Made by a program: the position numbers and the translations under genes. From NCBI GenBank assembly GCA_944472155.2, contig OX235272.1, positions 89,906,020-89,970,019 of the forward strand: a stretch of 64,000 nt of DNA, given 5' to 3'. This stretch comes from Trichobilharzia szidati. Taxonomy: Eukaryota > Platyhelminthes > Trematoda > Strigeidida > Schistosomatidae. Position 1 is the first letter of the stretch. The number at the start of each line of letters is the position of its first letter. The notes under the pieces are model-generated. The model was not told the origin of the DNA. It ran no database searches and saw only the letters and a list, made by a program, of their open reading frames with translations. Shown here in pieces: positions 11,175 to 22,128 of this stretch.

Positions 11175-11372
11175 GTGTGCTTCACTTTGTTTATAGTACA
11201 AGAATCAACAGCTGACACAGACTGTTCACAAGTTAGGCAAAACAGGCTCAATTTAAACAAAATGAATGAAGGAACATGTCAAGTTAAGGATACAACAGCT
11301 CTGTTATCATTATTCACTCAAAAATACGCATCATATTTCCTTTCCCAAGGAACAAAAACACAGGAATTATGA
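11175..11372 (+). other. Candidate coding segment, unidentified
   Basis: A 65-codon open frame ends in TGA. An acceptor-like AG follows a T-rich stretch at about 11197. Downstream of it the translation (QESTADTDCSQVRQNRLNLN ... ALLSLFTQKYASYFLSQGTK) has balanced composition and lies outside all repeats. This could be a terminal exon. There is no recognisable domain, and a chance frame is quite possible. Confidence 0.25.
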
Positions 11373-11566
11373 ATCTGTATTTCTACAGCTTATAACAAAG
11401 AGGGATTAGTGTATATAATTAATTAATTCCTCCCATGTAAAACATGATCCGGTTCTAGGATGTATGCAGGCATACACGCATGCATACATGTAAAAATGTG
11501 TGCATGTTGTACACTAACTACTTTATCTTTCCTGTTTTATACACATATAATTCAATGTTTCTTTGA

Positions 11567-11860
11567 AGTGGCAAAGCCACACTATGTAGAATGTCTTTAA
11601 GATTAGCTGAAATTCCAGAGCTGAGGGAACAACGCCATTTATTATGTGTTAATAGATGTCATATGAGAGTGTATGTAGTGAAAGCATTGAAAACATTCAT
11701 TGGAATCAATAATCTGTGTGTACCGGTACAAGATATCGCTAAATAAATACGAATGAATTATTGTACTACATAGTTCTGATGCATATTTAGAAGAAACAGG
11801 CAAAATTATTCGAGGAAGGTTTATCATATCCGGAATTTGCAATTTACACACTTCCTGCAG
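11567..11860 (+). pseudogene. Possible broken coding segment, unidentified
   Basis: Two adjacent open frames are offset by one base and a stop: 11567-11743 (MSLRLAEIPELREQRHLLCV, then MRVYVVKALKTFIGINN) and 11757-11860 (IIVLHSSDAYLEETGKIIRG). The second ends at a textbook donor, CTGCAG/GTGAAAG (11860/11861). Joined in spirit, the segments are protein-like and lie outside repeats. Either this is a decayed gene piece or a coincidence. I considered a Polycomb RAWUL-like fold and cannot support it. Confidence 0.2.
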
Positions 11861-11976
11861 GTGAAAGTGTCAATACAGTTTCCCTTCGAAGTGGAAGATA
11901 CTCAACTCTCAATATGTCATCTAATTGATAACCTTAAATGGTATTCGAGAAAGCAAGCATGAATGCAGACAACTTC

Positions 11977-12369
11977 ATACTACTGACTGAGGTGAGTAGT
12001 AGTTTACCAAGCAAATCAACCATCAGTTTTTGCTAGCCAGCCAAATCAAACTGATCTTAACACCAGACCGCCGTTTCACTCACTTGAGACTAGCCTCATC
12101 ACCGGTGTACTCGGTTCGACTCACTTCACACAGCTGAGTCAGTCCAAACCACTCGATTTCTGTTCACTGAGTAGTTTGCCAGAAATCGGGTGTTTTGAAC
12201 TGATTCGGCTCTCTGAGCTAAGTCACACCGGGCACACCGAAGATGAGGCCAGTCTCAAGTGTGTAAAACAGCAGTCTGGTGCTAAGATCAGTTCTATTTG
12301 GTTGGCTAGCAAACACTACTGGTTGGCATGGGTATGGTAAAACTACTCACTTTAAACAATCAGTAGTAT
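11977..12369. mobile_element. Palindromic fold-back element
   Basis: This is a near-complete palindrome. The left arm (11977 to about 12173) and right arm (about 12190-12369) are inverted copies with a loop of about 17 bp. Matching landmarks are tgctagccagccaaat versus atttggttggctagca, ttgagactagcctcat versus atgaggccagtctcaa, and actcgatttctg versus cagaaatcgggt. The ends match as atactactga / cagtagtat. It has no ORF. A half-unit copy is present at 46415-46606, showing that this is a dispersed family. The mechanism (MITE-like or inverted SINE dimer) is undecided. Confidence 0.85.
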
Positions 12370-12504
12370 ATAGTTCTACTCAGGAAGTTATATGGTAAAC
12401 TAGATTGCTTGGAACAGAAAATGAAGAAATCTGGTGGAACATCATAGTTATATGTATTGCTTGTATTCACACTGAGTTTGTAAGAGATTTGTATGATGTT
12501 GGGA

Positions 12505-12715
12505 AAGCTGTTACAGGACCACTGGAAAATCAGCAAGGAGTGCTGAACGACTGTCTTGTCCCCCTTGTTTTGGACTAATCGGCCATACGCACCCACCACC
12601 GGGATTCGAACCCAAGACCTTACGGCAACAAGTCACATTTATAGACCAGTTAGCCCCTAGGACCGGACTCAATGTCCCAAGAATTCTAACTTCTACCAAT
12701 TATTAAATGACTACT
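12505..12715 (-). mobile_element. Family T SINE, minus strand, single copy
   Basis: The copy contains reversed body segments (aaaatcagcaaggagtgctg, then cgcacccaccaccgggattc), a reversed box B (gggattcgaaccc) and a reversed box A region. It ends with aattctaacttctaccaatt, the family's first central segment. The partner copy of a dimer is missing. Confidence 0.75.
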
Positions 12716-12965
12716 TTCAAAAGGGTGCGTATTTTAGACATTACAGATGCAATACTAAAACGGAATAATGATCATTATGAATATTATTTTTTTTGGTGCA
12801 TTACTGAGAATTCTCAGGTACATGACAGACAGTAACTTGGTTGTAAACAGCATATTCTTTGACCAGAAGTTCACTAACACAACTCTTTTATGAGTAGCAC
12901 TTAAAACATTAGACGACGTTTCACTTTTGACATTGAGGAAATAAACTTAAATATTAAATATGATT

Positions 12966-13405
12966 TAAGATGGTTGGAAGAAACCGGCCACAGGAAGCCT
13001 TGGATCTAGGTTTCGTGCTAGTTGGCAGTCAGCAGTCGGGAAGGCGTATCTGCAAAGTTGAAGCAACTCATGTCACTTCTGATATTTGAACCCGCGTCAT
13101 CCAGTACTGCAGTCAGAGACGCTACCACTAAGATATTAGGGCTCGCAATTGACCTCCTGTAGGACTGTAGTGGGTAGTTTGATTGGACACTAGTAACTAG
13201 TGTGATGTGTGTAGTCCTTTCTTTGGTGCACGAAACCTAGGTCCAAGGCTTCCTGCCGATTACCTCCAACGATTTAATATCATTAAATCAATGTGAACCG
13301 TGATGGTGAGCTACCTAGTATGGCGGCGTGACTAATAGAATTTAGTCTGCACCAAAGAAAGGACTAGACACATCACACTAGTTACTAGTGTCCAATCAAA
13401 ATTAA
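12966..13405. mobile_element. Family C (Cys-tRNA-derived), inverted derivative with target-site duplication
   Basis: The left part is a minus-strand core with the tRNA-like head reversed (box B tttgaacccgcgtc; anticodon region actgcagtcagag). It is followed by a partial terminal repeat (tttgattggacactag...tttggtgca, 13178-13231), then an abrupt switch into inverted family sequence ending with the reversed terminal repeat (13350-13400). The flanks attaaatatgatt (12953-12965) and attaaatgtgatt (13406-13418) look like a duplicated target with one mismatch. Confidence 0.75.
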
Positions 13406-13418
13406 ATTAAATGTGATT

Positions 13419-14155
13419 ATTTTCAAAGTCATGATTTCATGTGTTGAAGACACATTTTCATTATTTTTTTCAACTTCTGTTCTAATTATCACAATAAATC
13501 ACAAATATATGAAAAAAGAACAGACAAACAATAAACACGCTTGATTATCTAAGGTCATCAGTGACAAATCACCCCATTTTCCGGAAGACACCTATTGAAA
13601 AGTAGATAATAAAAAAAAAAACAGTCGTAGGCTTCCATAGAAAGCGGAAGTAGTCGGGGCAATAGCAGTAACAGTAGTCTGAATTATTTACTGAATAAAC
13701 TGACGTTCACAACCTCTACTTTCTCGCCTGTTATTTATTTATTTTTTCTGGCGTTCTACACGTGCCATGGTTTTATTCTAAATTTATCTGATTACCTCTC
13801 ACTTAAGTAATATTTTGCTTCCTCGTGAACAAAAGGGGCAGTAATTATTGTTTTTTTATTATTATTATCATCGCCAAAGTGATGGAGTTTTACAGTCTCT
13901 GTTTAAATAATAACAGAATTAAAAGTGACAACAAAATAATAATATTATTATTATCAGTTAATTTTACTTCTATTATTTATGTGAATTACCGGATATACTT
14001 CAGCCTGCCTCACATAAATACGAAAATTTCACCTGAATCACTGACAGATGATGGGTAGCCTAAGATAAAATAATACACAGTATGAACGTATGTATGTACG
14101 TTTGTATGATGGCCTATATATCTTTATCTGAATGAATGAATTATGGAGACTGACA
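13419..14155. other. AT-rich stretch, no assignable gene
   Basis: A short palindromic hairpin (atgtgttgaagacacat) lies at about 13439-13455, and a T/ATT-rich tract at 13850-13950. The 77-codon frame at 13825-14058 is low in complexity and overlaps that tract, so it is not called. Confidence 0.5.
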
Positions 14156-14765
14156 AACTGCCTGACTGAGTTGCAACCTGAAACTTTGCACAAAATTGTT
14201 TTTTACCATGACATGATGGTCGGTCGAGCTACACCCGATGAAATTGTGGTTTCTGTAAGTCTCCGCATGCCAGAAAGGTTGTTAGGATAGAGATTAGACT
14301 AAAAGCAGTTAGCGGCAGAGCATAAGTTGGGTGCAGTATTTTGGGGGTATGTCAAAGCAGTTGCACTGCTGGGGAATCTCGAAGTAACAGCAGTAAGGTG
14401 TTACCCTGAGGTAACTGGAAAGCCAGCTATGCAACCTCTTCGCTCTGAAGAGGTGGGCAGTTTGAAAAGGACGACCCCTGAAATTGTACATCCCAAATTA
14501 CCATGTGGCGGTTCGTAGCCGGGGGTAAGATATTACTAGGGAAGCACCTCCAAAGACTAAATGAAACAAGCTTCGTGTGACTGGCCTCAACCAGTTGTCC
14601 ACTGGGCCCTGAAGTTCACGTAACACCCATGCTCCTTCTGTTTCAGGTAGCCAAAGAAGGAATCAACTCCCACAGTATTGGTAGTCAGGATGTAACGACA
14701 GCTCACACACTTCCGAAAGCACAAAAAGTGTTCCAAATCATCACCAACCTGAAAAAAGAATGATG
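14156..14765 (-). repeat. GC-richer repeat-like segment, probable LINE-related
   Basis: Base composition is clearly less AT-rich than its surroundings. The minus strand ends at tgcaactcagtcaggcag (about 14158-14175), similar to the 3' end of the LINE fragment at 58206-58600 (ttgtaactcagtcagccagc). Internal sequence gives no coherent long frame. I suspect untranslated or decayed retroelement sequence, but cannot name the family. Confidence 0.4.
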
Positions 14766-15960
14766 AAGAGGTTGGGTTTTAAGAGAGGCAGTAATGTAAG
14801 AGATCCTGTGTTAAGTCTTACTTTCGCCTAATTAGCTATCAGACACTGCTTACACAATAACGAATAATGATTCATTAAAGACTCTAATCTCAACAATGAT
14901 GATACAGTGTTGTGACAAAAAATGAACAGCATAAAAAAGACTGAATATTTCTGTAATTTCATACTGTTAGGGTCATCGTTCTATTCAGATATGAATAAAT
15001 GGTTCCTGAAATTATAAATATGTGAAATATACGTTTTATTCAAAGTTTACTGTTTTGCTGACTTAATACAACAGGAATATTTGTCTGCTTAAGAAATCCC
15101 CTGAATTTCTTCAGAAAATGTCTTCACATAATATCAGTTACCCCATTTTGTCCTAAAAAAATTGCTGTATTTAACTGAAACTCTATGCGACGAAAATAAA
15201 AAGTGGAAACAATGAAAGCCAAGACAGAGAAAACTTCTTGAAAAACTTCTTCAGGTGGATTCCAATGGCTTCAGTTGTAGATTAAGGGCTAAAGAAGCCT
15301 AAATAATTTTAGTTGGAATACATTTGATAAGTTTAAAAGCTTTTTTAACATCAATTTTGTGTTTACTATCTACATGATGAGTGAAAACAGAGATGAAAAC
15401 AGACCTTGTTTATTCCCCGCTTAACCAAGCAGGATGATGTTCAGAAATCCAACGATGGACATGCTTAATCGCAAGCCCATTGTGACAACTCCTATTTTAC
15501 GTTGGTGATTTAGGGACAAACCGCATAATTTTGCCTCCTTTATGCATGTTTGTCAATTTGACTGCATTGATTGTGTGATTACGCATATTTATCGTCGGAT
15601 TTCCGAACATCATCCTGTATGGTTGAGAAAAGGATACACAAGATCTATTCGTAGTTCTGCTTCAGCCTGTCTTATGAAAACAGAACACAAATTTCAATGT
15701 TAAAATGGGTTTTAAAGTTTTCTACCCTATTCCGAATAGTTCCATATTCACTTTATGAGTTTGCCTTTTACATATAACTGAAGACGTTGGAATCCACACT
15801 AAGAAGCCTAACTTATGTGTGCAGAAGAAGTTCGTTCGAACGCTCTCTCTATCTTGGACAACATTATTTTGAATATCTTAATTCTTACATAAACTTTAAG
15901 CATTTCCCGTAATTGTCTTCGTCTGTATTTCTTTGATATATTTCTTTACGCATGTTTCAT
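14766..15960. other. AT-rich stretch, nothing recognised
   Basis: No known family and no candidate exon stands out. Confidence 0.5.
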
Positions 15961-15976
15961 TATTATTATTTCAACT

Positions 15977-16575
15977 TAGACCACGGATTGATATCAGTAA
16001 AAGAATTACTGAAAACCAGGGAATATTGGACAACTGTTTCATCCTAGTATAGAAATCATAGACAGTACTCACCCACCGCCAGGGTAAGAACCCAGGACCT
16101 CCCGGTTACAAGGCAAACTCGTATAACATCCAGCCACTAGGACACGATTCACTGGCCAGAGCATGAATTCTAACTGCTACCATTTCGTGATTTAGCGCGA
16201 CCACCAACCAATGTCATCAGCGGCAAATCTATCCTCATCCTCCACTGGATGTCCTCCACTGGTTACGACTTCTCTCTAGAACTGCAGTCGACGTTGTCCT
16301 ATAGCCAGTCACTAGTGACCATCACGAATTGACAGAAGTTGGAATTCATGGTTTGGCCAGTGAATCGCGTCCCAGTGTCTGAATGGTACATGAGCTTGCC
16401 TTGTAACTGGAAGGTCCTGGGTTCGAACCCTGGTGGCGAGTACGTACTGCATATGATTCCTATACTAGGATGAAACGACTGTCGAGTACTCCCTGGTTTC
16501 CAATGTATCTTTGACTGATATTAATCCGTTGTCTAACCTGAAAGAAACAGAATCCCTACAAACTAATTCTTAAAA
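15977..16575. mobile_element. Family T SINE, head-to-head inverted dimer, long centre
   Basis: The left arm (15977-16170) is reversed and the right arm (16345-16575) forward. Both bodies keep tgatatcag near their outer ends, and the forward head carries box A (cccagtgtctgaatggtaca) and box B (gggttcgaaccc). The centre (16180-16340) contains accaaccaatgtcatcagcg and agccagtcactagtgaccat. The same centre occurs in opposite orientation in the copy at 19942-20549. Flanking (ATT)n may hide a target duplication. Confidence 0.85.
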
Positions 16576-16599
16576 AATTATTATTATTTAAATTATAGG

Positions 16600-17330
16600 A
16601 TTTGTGGATATTTAGGATTCATTATACTTGTTAGATTTCGTCAGGAACCAACATAAGTCAGAGAGATAATTGAAAACAAGCATGGAGCACAGGACAGCCG
16701 GCTGTCGTGTCCTGTTTTAGGGCTCTTCAGTAGTACACCATTATGGTCCAGCCAGGGGTCAAACGTAAGACCTTCAGGTTACAAGACCAAGTCTGTTGAC
16801 CATTCGTCCACTTGGGCTGAGCGCAATTCAATAACCTGTGAATTCTGACTTTGTCAACTCGTCCAGTTCACTCTGGTTTTCATTGACCTATCTGACTGAT
16901 ATTGGTTCGTTACGAAAACCTAACAAATGAGATTAATCCCCATCCTCACTAATCCCACAATCTGAATATCAATCACAAGTTCATTGATAGTAACTGGATG
17001 GATTTCCTGAAGTTGCCGTGTGAAGTTGTAACCAATGAGGTCTGTCATTTCAACATGAAGAGGATGCTCATCAAAGGTACTGGTTGAGTGTAGTGCTATA
17101 TCACCACCTGACAAAGTTATAATTTACAGGTTACTGATTGGTTGAATGATTAACGAGCTTGGTCATGTAGCCTGAAGGTCTTGGGTTCGCTCTCTGACTG
17201 GACCATGGGGGCGCACTACTGAAGAATCCCAAAATAGGACGAAACAGCTGGCTGTCCAGTGCTCCATCTTGTCTTCAATGATTTATCCAACTGATGTTGG
17301 TTCCTGACGAAATCTTATAATTAGAATAAT
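16600..17330. mobile_element. Family T SINE, divergent subfamily, head-to-head dimer
   Basis: Reversed arm 16640-16870 and forward arm 17115-17335. The termini are gatttcgtcaggaaccaaca and tgttggttcctgacgaaatc, an inverted pair. The forward head has box A-like tgattggttgaatgattaac and box B cttgggttcgctctc. The centre (16880-17110) differs from the major subfamily. This subfamily also occurs at 4536, 49198 and 56048. Confidence 0.8.
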
Positions 17331-17787
17331 CATTATTTTCATATCATCATTATTATATAACCTTGTTCATTTCGAATTTAAAAATGAAAAACAAGACACC
17401 TGACACATCCCAGCTATATCAGGCATAAATAATATTTTTGTATAAACTAATTATTCACATAATGCGTGACAAAAGATATGCTCAACTGGATATATATAAA
17501 CAACTTACACTAATTTATTTATTTTCTATTTTCGTATATTATTATTACTGTATCCAAAATTCAGTTCATGTCTCCTAAAAATTCTCAACTCGCTATTCCT
17601 TCTTTCTTAAATACACTAAAATTATCTCTTTCATTTGCCGTTCTTGGCGTTTTGGGGCTGTAAACTGATCGCCTATTTCAGTTAGAGTTATCAGTAAACA
17701 CAATGCATTTGTGTTTGTCTGTTTGTTTCCTTTAACAACAAACCAACATTTAAGATCTCATTATTACCTCGGCGAGGATAATACTTT
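17331..17787. other. AT-rich stretch, nothing recognised
   Basis: Simple AT-rich sequence with short ATT runs (17535-17550). No gene signal. Confidence 0.5.
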
Positions 17788-18016
17788 TTTTTTCCTTCAC
17801 GTTCCACAGTGGAACATAGGGCTTCAAGCTAGAGGCTTGAAGTTTCTGTAGCAGTGTTTTTATTACAGGATGGGGTTGCTAGCCTCATGCCCAACCTTTC
17901 CTCTTCACCATCATTATTTCTGGCTTAGCGAGGTACAGGAGTGCGTTGGCCGGGGATCGAACCCCGGACCATGTGCATGGTCAGCGAGCGTCCTAACCGC
18001 TATGCCACCGACGCAG
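17788..18016 (-). mobile_element. Family G SINE, minus strand, near full length
   Basis: One of the best-kept copies. Reversed, it reads ctgcgtcggtggcatagcgg, with box B cggggttcgatccccggcca, body, and the 3' end tcaagccctatgttccactg plus an A-rich tail (poly-T at 17788-17800). Acceptor-like ends GCGTCGG and CCGGCCA are retained. Confidence 0.9.
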
Positions 18017-18534
18017 AGGATAATACTACCCATTGTAAATTAAAGCTGCCACGCTTTCGTTTCAGTATATTTGCATAGGTAGAATGGAGGCGGTCAGCTG
18101 CGATTTGAATTTCCTCAGGGTAGTTGATTTTGTATTACAGACCTAGGGGTATGCTGTAGTCACATCAGATGATATTGTGTTTGACTGTTTTAAAGGCATT
18201 TTATGAACGATTTTATGCTGCAAGAATATCTCTTGTGAGGTCTGCTAAACTGAGAGCTAAAACACCTAGCGACGCTTTTTTATCCTCACTCTATATAGTT
18301 CTAATGATAATTATCACTGGTAGATGAATTTCAATATTTCGAGAGCTTATGACTTGACTGTTTGATATATTTTTCCTTCTATATGTTCTGTTCGTTGAAG
18401 GTTTGACGTTTTTTTAAAACCACAGTTTGAAGCGTTAATTTAGAAACCTGGACGTTAAATGAACCCATTTCATCCTGAGAAACCCACCTTTTCCAAATGT
18501 GTCCATCATTACAAAGCTATCTAAGGTTCAGGTG
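18017..18534. other. AT-rich stretch, nothing recognised
   Basis: No repeat family and no supported open segment. Confidence 0.5.
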
Positions 18535-18775
18535 AAATAGTTGTCAAGTGGTAGACTTCTCTGAAGTCACCCACACAATCTCGGTTCGATTCCGGATAGA
18601 TGCACACTCAAACTTCATCTAGTTTTCTATCCAGTAGTAAGCTTAAAGGAGAGAGAAAGCTGGGTAGGAGACCAGCAACCCCACGCCGTATAAAAAACAC
18701 CACTGGTATTCAGACCTCAAAACAAAGCTTCAAGCACTGTGTTTCAATCGGAATGCAAAGCAGTGAAAACATAAT
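18535..18775 (+). mobile_element. Family G SINE, diverged head, plus strand
   Basis: The head is agttgtcaagtggtagactt with a good box B (tcggttcgattccgg, 18581-18595). The body has ggtaggagaccagcaacccc and accactggtattcagacctc. The 3' end is ttcaagcactgtgtttcaat, more diverged than usual. Confidence 0.65.
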
Positions 18776-18924
18776 TCTAGTTTAGTATATGGTGATACGG
18801 CTTCTTCGCTTAAGTACTTAACAGTGGTTCATATCCCAAACTACCTAATTCAGCTTGTTTAGCTAGGTAGTACGATCTGCCTTTCCATAATATTAAGTGA
18901 CTTGTATCCTGAGAAACTAAGTTG

Positions 18925-19050
18925 TCCAGGTTGATGAATTGTCAAAGGGCCTGTCTTGTAATCTCAAGGTTCTGAGTTCGACCCCAGATGAAGTCATGAG
19001 GGCGTACCGCTGAAGAGTCTAAACCTTGAATGAAAAACATGTCCGATGTT
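18925..19050 (+). mobile_element. Family T SINE, truncated, plus strand
   Basis: Head with ttgatgaattgtcaaagggc, anticodon-loop-like cctgtcttgtaatctcaagg and box B gagttcgaccccag. The body stops after gctgaagagtctaaaccttg. It runs into a family G copy. Confidence 0.6.
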
Positions 19051-19057
19051 TTACGTT

Positions 19058-19235
19058 ATCAGTGTTTCACTGTTAAAGTACTCGTCAACTTCACACGTGG
19101 TCCCGGGTTCGATCCCCTGCCTATGAACACCTAAACCTAGCGGCAAACAAGGAAGCTTAGGCATGTAGAAACCAAGACTTCAAGACTCAGGCCTGAATCC
19201 CAATATTCCACCTGAATTACGAAGGAATAAAACAT
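19058..19235 (+). mobile_element. Family G SINE, internally deleted, plus strand
   Basis: Head with box B gggttcgatcccctg, then a short body and a 3' segment (gcctgaatcccaatattcca, then gaaggaataaaacataa). Confidence 0.55.
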
Positions 19236-19930
19236 AACATATACGATCCGATGGCCGCCTGGACTCTATAACATACTCACTTCATTTTTAAGTTAACCCA
19301 TCAATTAAACAAAGAACATATTTTACTCTATGAAGTTACTAGCAAAGTGAATTACTTTTAGAACCTTAGACACTTTAAGTTGAAAAGTGAGAATTGAGGC
19401 AAGAGAATACTTTGTAGGAAAACTAATTCCCATCCCAAAAAAGGTGGGTAAAAACAGATTTTCAAATTCAATATCATCACAGAGATATAACTCTTTCGAA
19501 GCTTGACAGTAGAATTCAGTACCGAGTGCTAATGCTTGAAATTGGTTTGATGTAAGTGTCACATTGAAGAAACTGAACAGATATTCCCCTGGATTGAGTG
19601 AGCGTAGAAGCTTAGGCTTCGACTCTTGTACACTTCTTTCTGTAGCAGTAAAAACATAATCCTTAAATTCTGTTCGTTCATCATTCAGTACTCAGTTCAT
19701 CCACTCTAAGTACACGCGACGGTAAATCATCGATTAGATTCAAGGTGTAACATTTTTAAATTCAATGATTTAGATGTATATAGCTTCAATGAACGTCTTT
19801 TCAAAAATACCTTTGATACTGATGATAACAAATCACTCAAAAGGGTTTAACAAATCGGGGTTGACGTGCATTCATGAACGATGATACACCTGTCTCATAA
19901 TCATAAATTATCGGTATTTTCTAACTAGAT
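19236..19930. other. AT-rich stretch, nothing recognised
   Basis: A 79-codon minus-strand frame (19323-19562) has no splice context or recognisable motif and is not called. Confidence 0.45.
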
Positions 19931-19941
19931 AAAAATATTTT

Positions 19942-20549
19942 GATGAGTTGATCACGGATTGATATCAGTTAGAGAAGCATTGAAAACCAAGAAGTGTTGG
20001 ACAGCTGTCCCTTCAGCCTAGTTTGGGAATCATCGGCAGTACGCACTCACCAACAGGGTTAGAACTCAGGACCTTCCGGTTACAAGTGCTCATGTACCAT
20101 TCAATCACTGGGACACAATTCAGTGACCATGAATTCTAACTTCTACCAATTCGTGATGGTTGCTAGTGATCGGCTACAGGACGAAGTTTCCTGGAGTTCT
20201 AGTGAGAAGTTGTGACCAGTGGGGTCCATCCAGTCGGGAGTGAGGATGGATTTCCCACCGATGACATTGGTTGGTGGTCACGCTAAAATCGCAAATTGGT
20301 AGAAGTTAGAACTCATGTTTTGGCCATTGAATCGGGTCTCAGTGGCTGAATTGTATACGAGCTTACCTTGTAACCGGAAGAACCTGGGTTCGTAACTCGG
20401 TGGGTGCATACTGTCGATGATTCCCGAACTAGGTTGAGGAGACAGCTGTCCACTACTCCCTGGTTTTCAGTGGTTCTCTAACTGATATCAATCCGTGATG
20501 CAACTCGTCAAAAAACAAATCTAATCCTCACAAACCAACTATTGAAAAT
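19942..20549. mobile_element. Family T SINE, full head-to-head dimer with target-site duplication
   Basis: A complete inverted dimer lies between perfect 11-bp repeats aaaaatatttt (19931-19941 and 20550-20560). Outer ends are gatgagttgatcacggattg and, on the right, atccgtgatgcaactcgtca, then caaaccaactattgaaaat. Heads face inward around a centre of about 170 bp (ctacaggacgaagtttcctg, accgatgacattggttggtg). The forward head keeps box A ctcagtggctgaattg, an anticodon-loop-like ccttgtaacc and a damaged box B (gggttcgtaac). The flanking repeat implies that both halves inserted together, although AT-rich repeats this short can arise by chance. Confidence 0.88.
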
Positions 20550-20560
20550 AAAAATATTTT

Positions 20561-21897
20561 TCACAATGATCGGTCGACCATTACTTATGTGTTTGATCAG
20601 ACGACAGTTGAACTTACTGATAATTATACTTGCTCGCACACGTCTCAAGCATTAGCTGTTCTCACACGCACACACACACAGTGGGAGGTCTCAATGCCTG
20701 ATATATATTATTACTAACATTTATTGGCTTGCTTTTTAACCAAATGAATCCCTAATCAACTGCAAATGTATTTAATTATTTTTTGATATCATAAAATCTT
20801 TAGTAAGTAGTTTAAGAGGCTAATTAACAACATACTAAAATGCTGCTAATTTGACAAGACTCTTCATCAGACAGAAGTTTGTTTACACTTAATGTCTGTG
20901 TGTATTTGTACCAGTAGGAGGCGTAGTAAACTAGTAAATCAAAAATGGTTTTGAGAAAAAAGAAATAATAAGTAAATAAATAAATAAATAAATCTAAACA
21001 TTAGAATTTAATGGCCCATTTTTCATTTTGTGTACATTGTACGTAAAAAGCTCTAAAATCAGATAACCGACAACATGCATATGAACGGAAAACTAACCAA
21101 GATAGGCAGAGATGGAGTAGAACACATTACACAGTTTTCACTGTTGTTGAAGATGGAGTATTTGTGTGTGTATGTATGTTTGTGTTTGTGTATGTTTTGT
21201 CCAGTTATCGCCTTATTCCAACACTAAGTACTCAGGCTATTTTAACAAATGGTCAACATGTTCACTTATTCATTCCTTCATTAGTAAATAACAAATTTTA
21301 ACTGGATGTATTTATGCGTTCACCCTTCTCATCATTTAACCGTTGATGAAATATGTTCAGTGTATTTATTATTATTATTTTTTTAAATAAAGTTAAAACA
21401 AGTTTCTCTGAACGACTTAACTGCATGTAAGCACATCTAGATGCATGTTTGAGTGTACCTGAATGTTGTATGTATTTTTACATGTAAATGTCCGTGTTTG
21501 CGCGTATGTGTTTGTGTGGACAAACGCTCAGTAGCTAGCTGAATTTTCCAGGTCAAGAAACAATTCCTCGGTTTTCGGTGTATTCTATGATAAATATTTT
21601 AAAATTATTATTATTATTATTATTATGCGATACCGTCATCCAGGTTATTTTATTCAGTTAATTTTTCAGGACAAGTATAATTTATCTCCTTGTTAATTCT
21701 AATGTCGTGTGTTGAAGTTTTTGATCTAGTTTTCCGAATATAAACAACATTTATGTCCTCTATTGTTGAAAGCATTTATCATAAAACGCGGATTATTTGT
21801 CCCTAATTTGTTCCACACGAGTATTTCTAGATGGGAAATTCAACAATTTATCATAATCTCTGGCAATACATTTTTTATGGGAATTTAACATTCGCTA
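20561..21897. other. AT-rich stretch with several microsatellites
   Basis: Visible are (CA)n at 20668-20681, (AAAT)n at 20971-20993, a TG-rich tract at 21160-21200 and (ATT)n at 21605-21626. No gene or family recognised. Confidence 0.6.
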
Positions 21898-22110
21898 ATC
21901 TGTGTGCATTAGTGGTTAAGCCAGGGTTCGATCCCCAGCCAATACATTCTTAAAGCCCGTTAAGTAAATATTAAGGCCGATAAGAAGGAAGGGTTGGCCA
22001 TGAGACTAACAAATCCACCAAGTTGAAATAAAGCCACCTCAACCGAAACTTCAAAGCCGTAATTTGAAGGCCTTTTTTCCACTAGAAATATAAAGGAATA
22101 AAATAATAGT
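21898..22110 (+). mobile_element. Family G SINE, plus strand, diverged
   Basis: Head ctgtgtgcattagtggttaa with an intact box B (agggttcgatccccagcc), shortened between the boxes. Body and 3' end (tgaaggccttttttccacta, aaaggaataaaataat) are recognisable. Confidence 0.7.
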
Positions 22111-22128
22111 TATTAGTAATTCTAGATG

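Noticed and set aside
11567..11860. Polycomb-type RAWUL domain
   Set aside because: The hydrophobic pattern was loosely similar, but key conserved residues could not be placed and the frame is broken.
20850..20890. Hammerhead on the minus strand (CTGATGAAGAG)
   Set aside because: No GAAA or cleavage triplet at a plausible distance.
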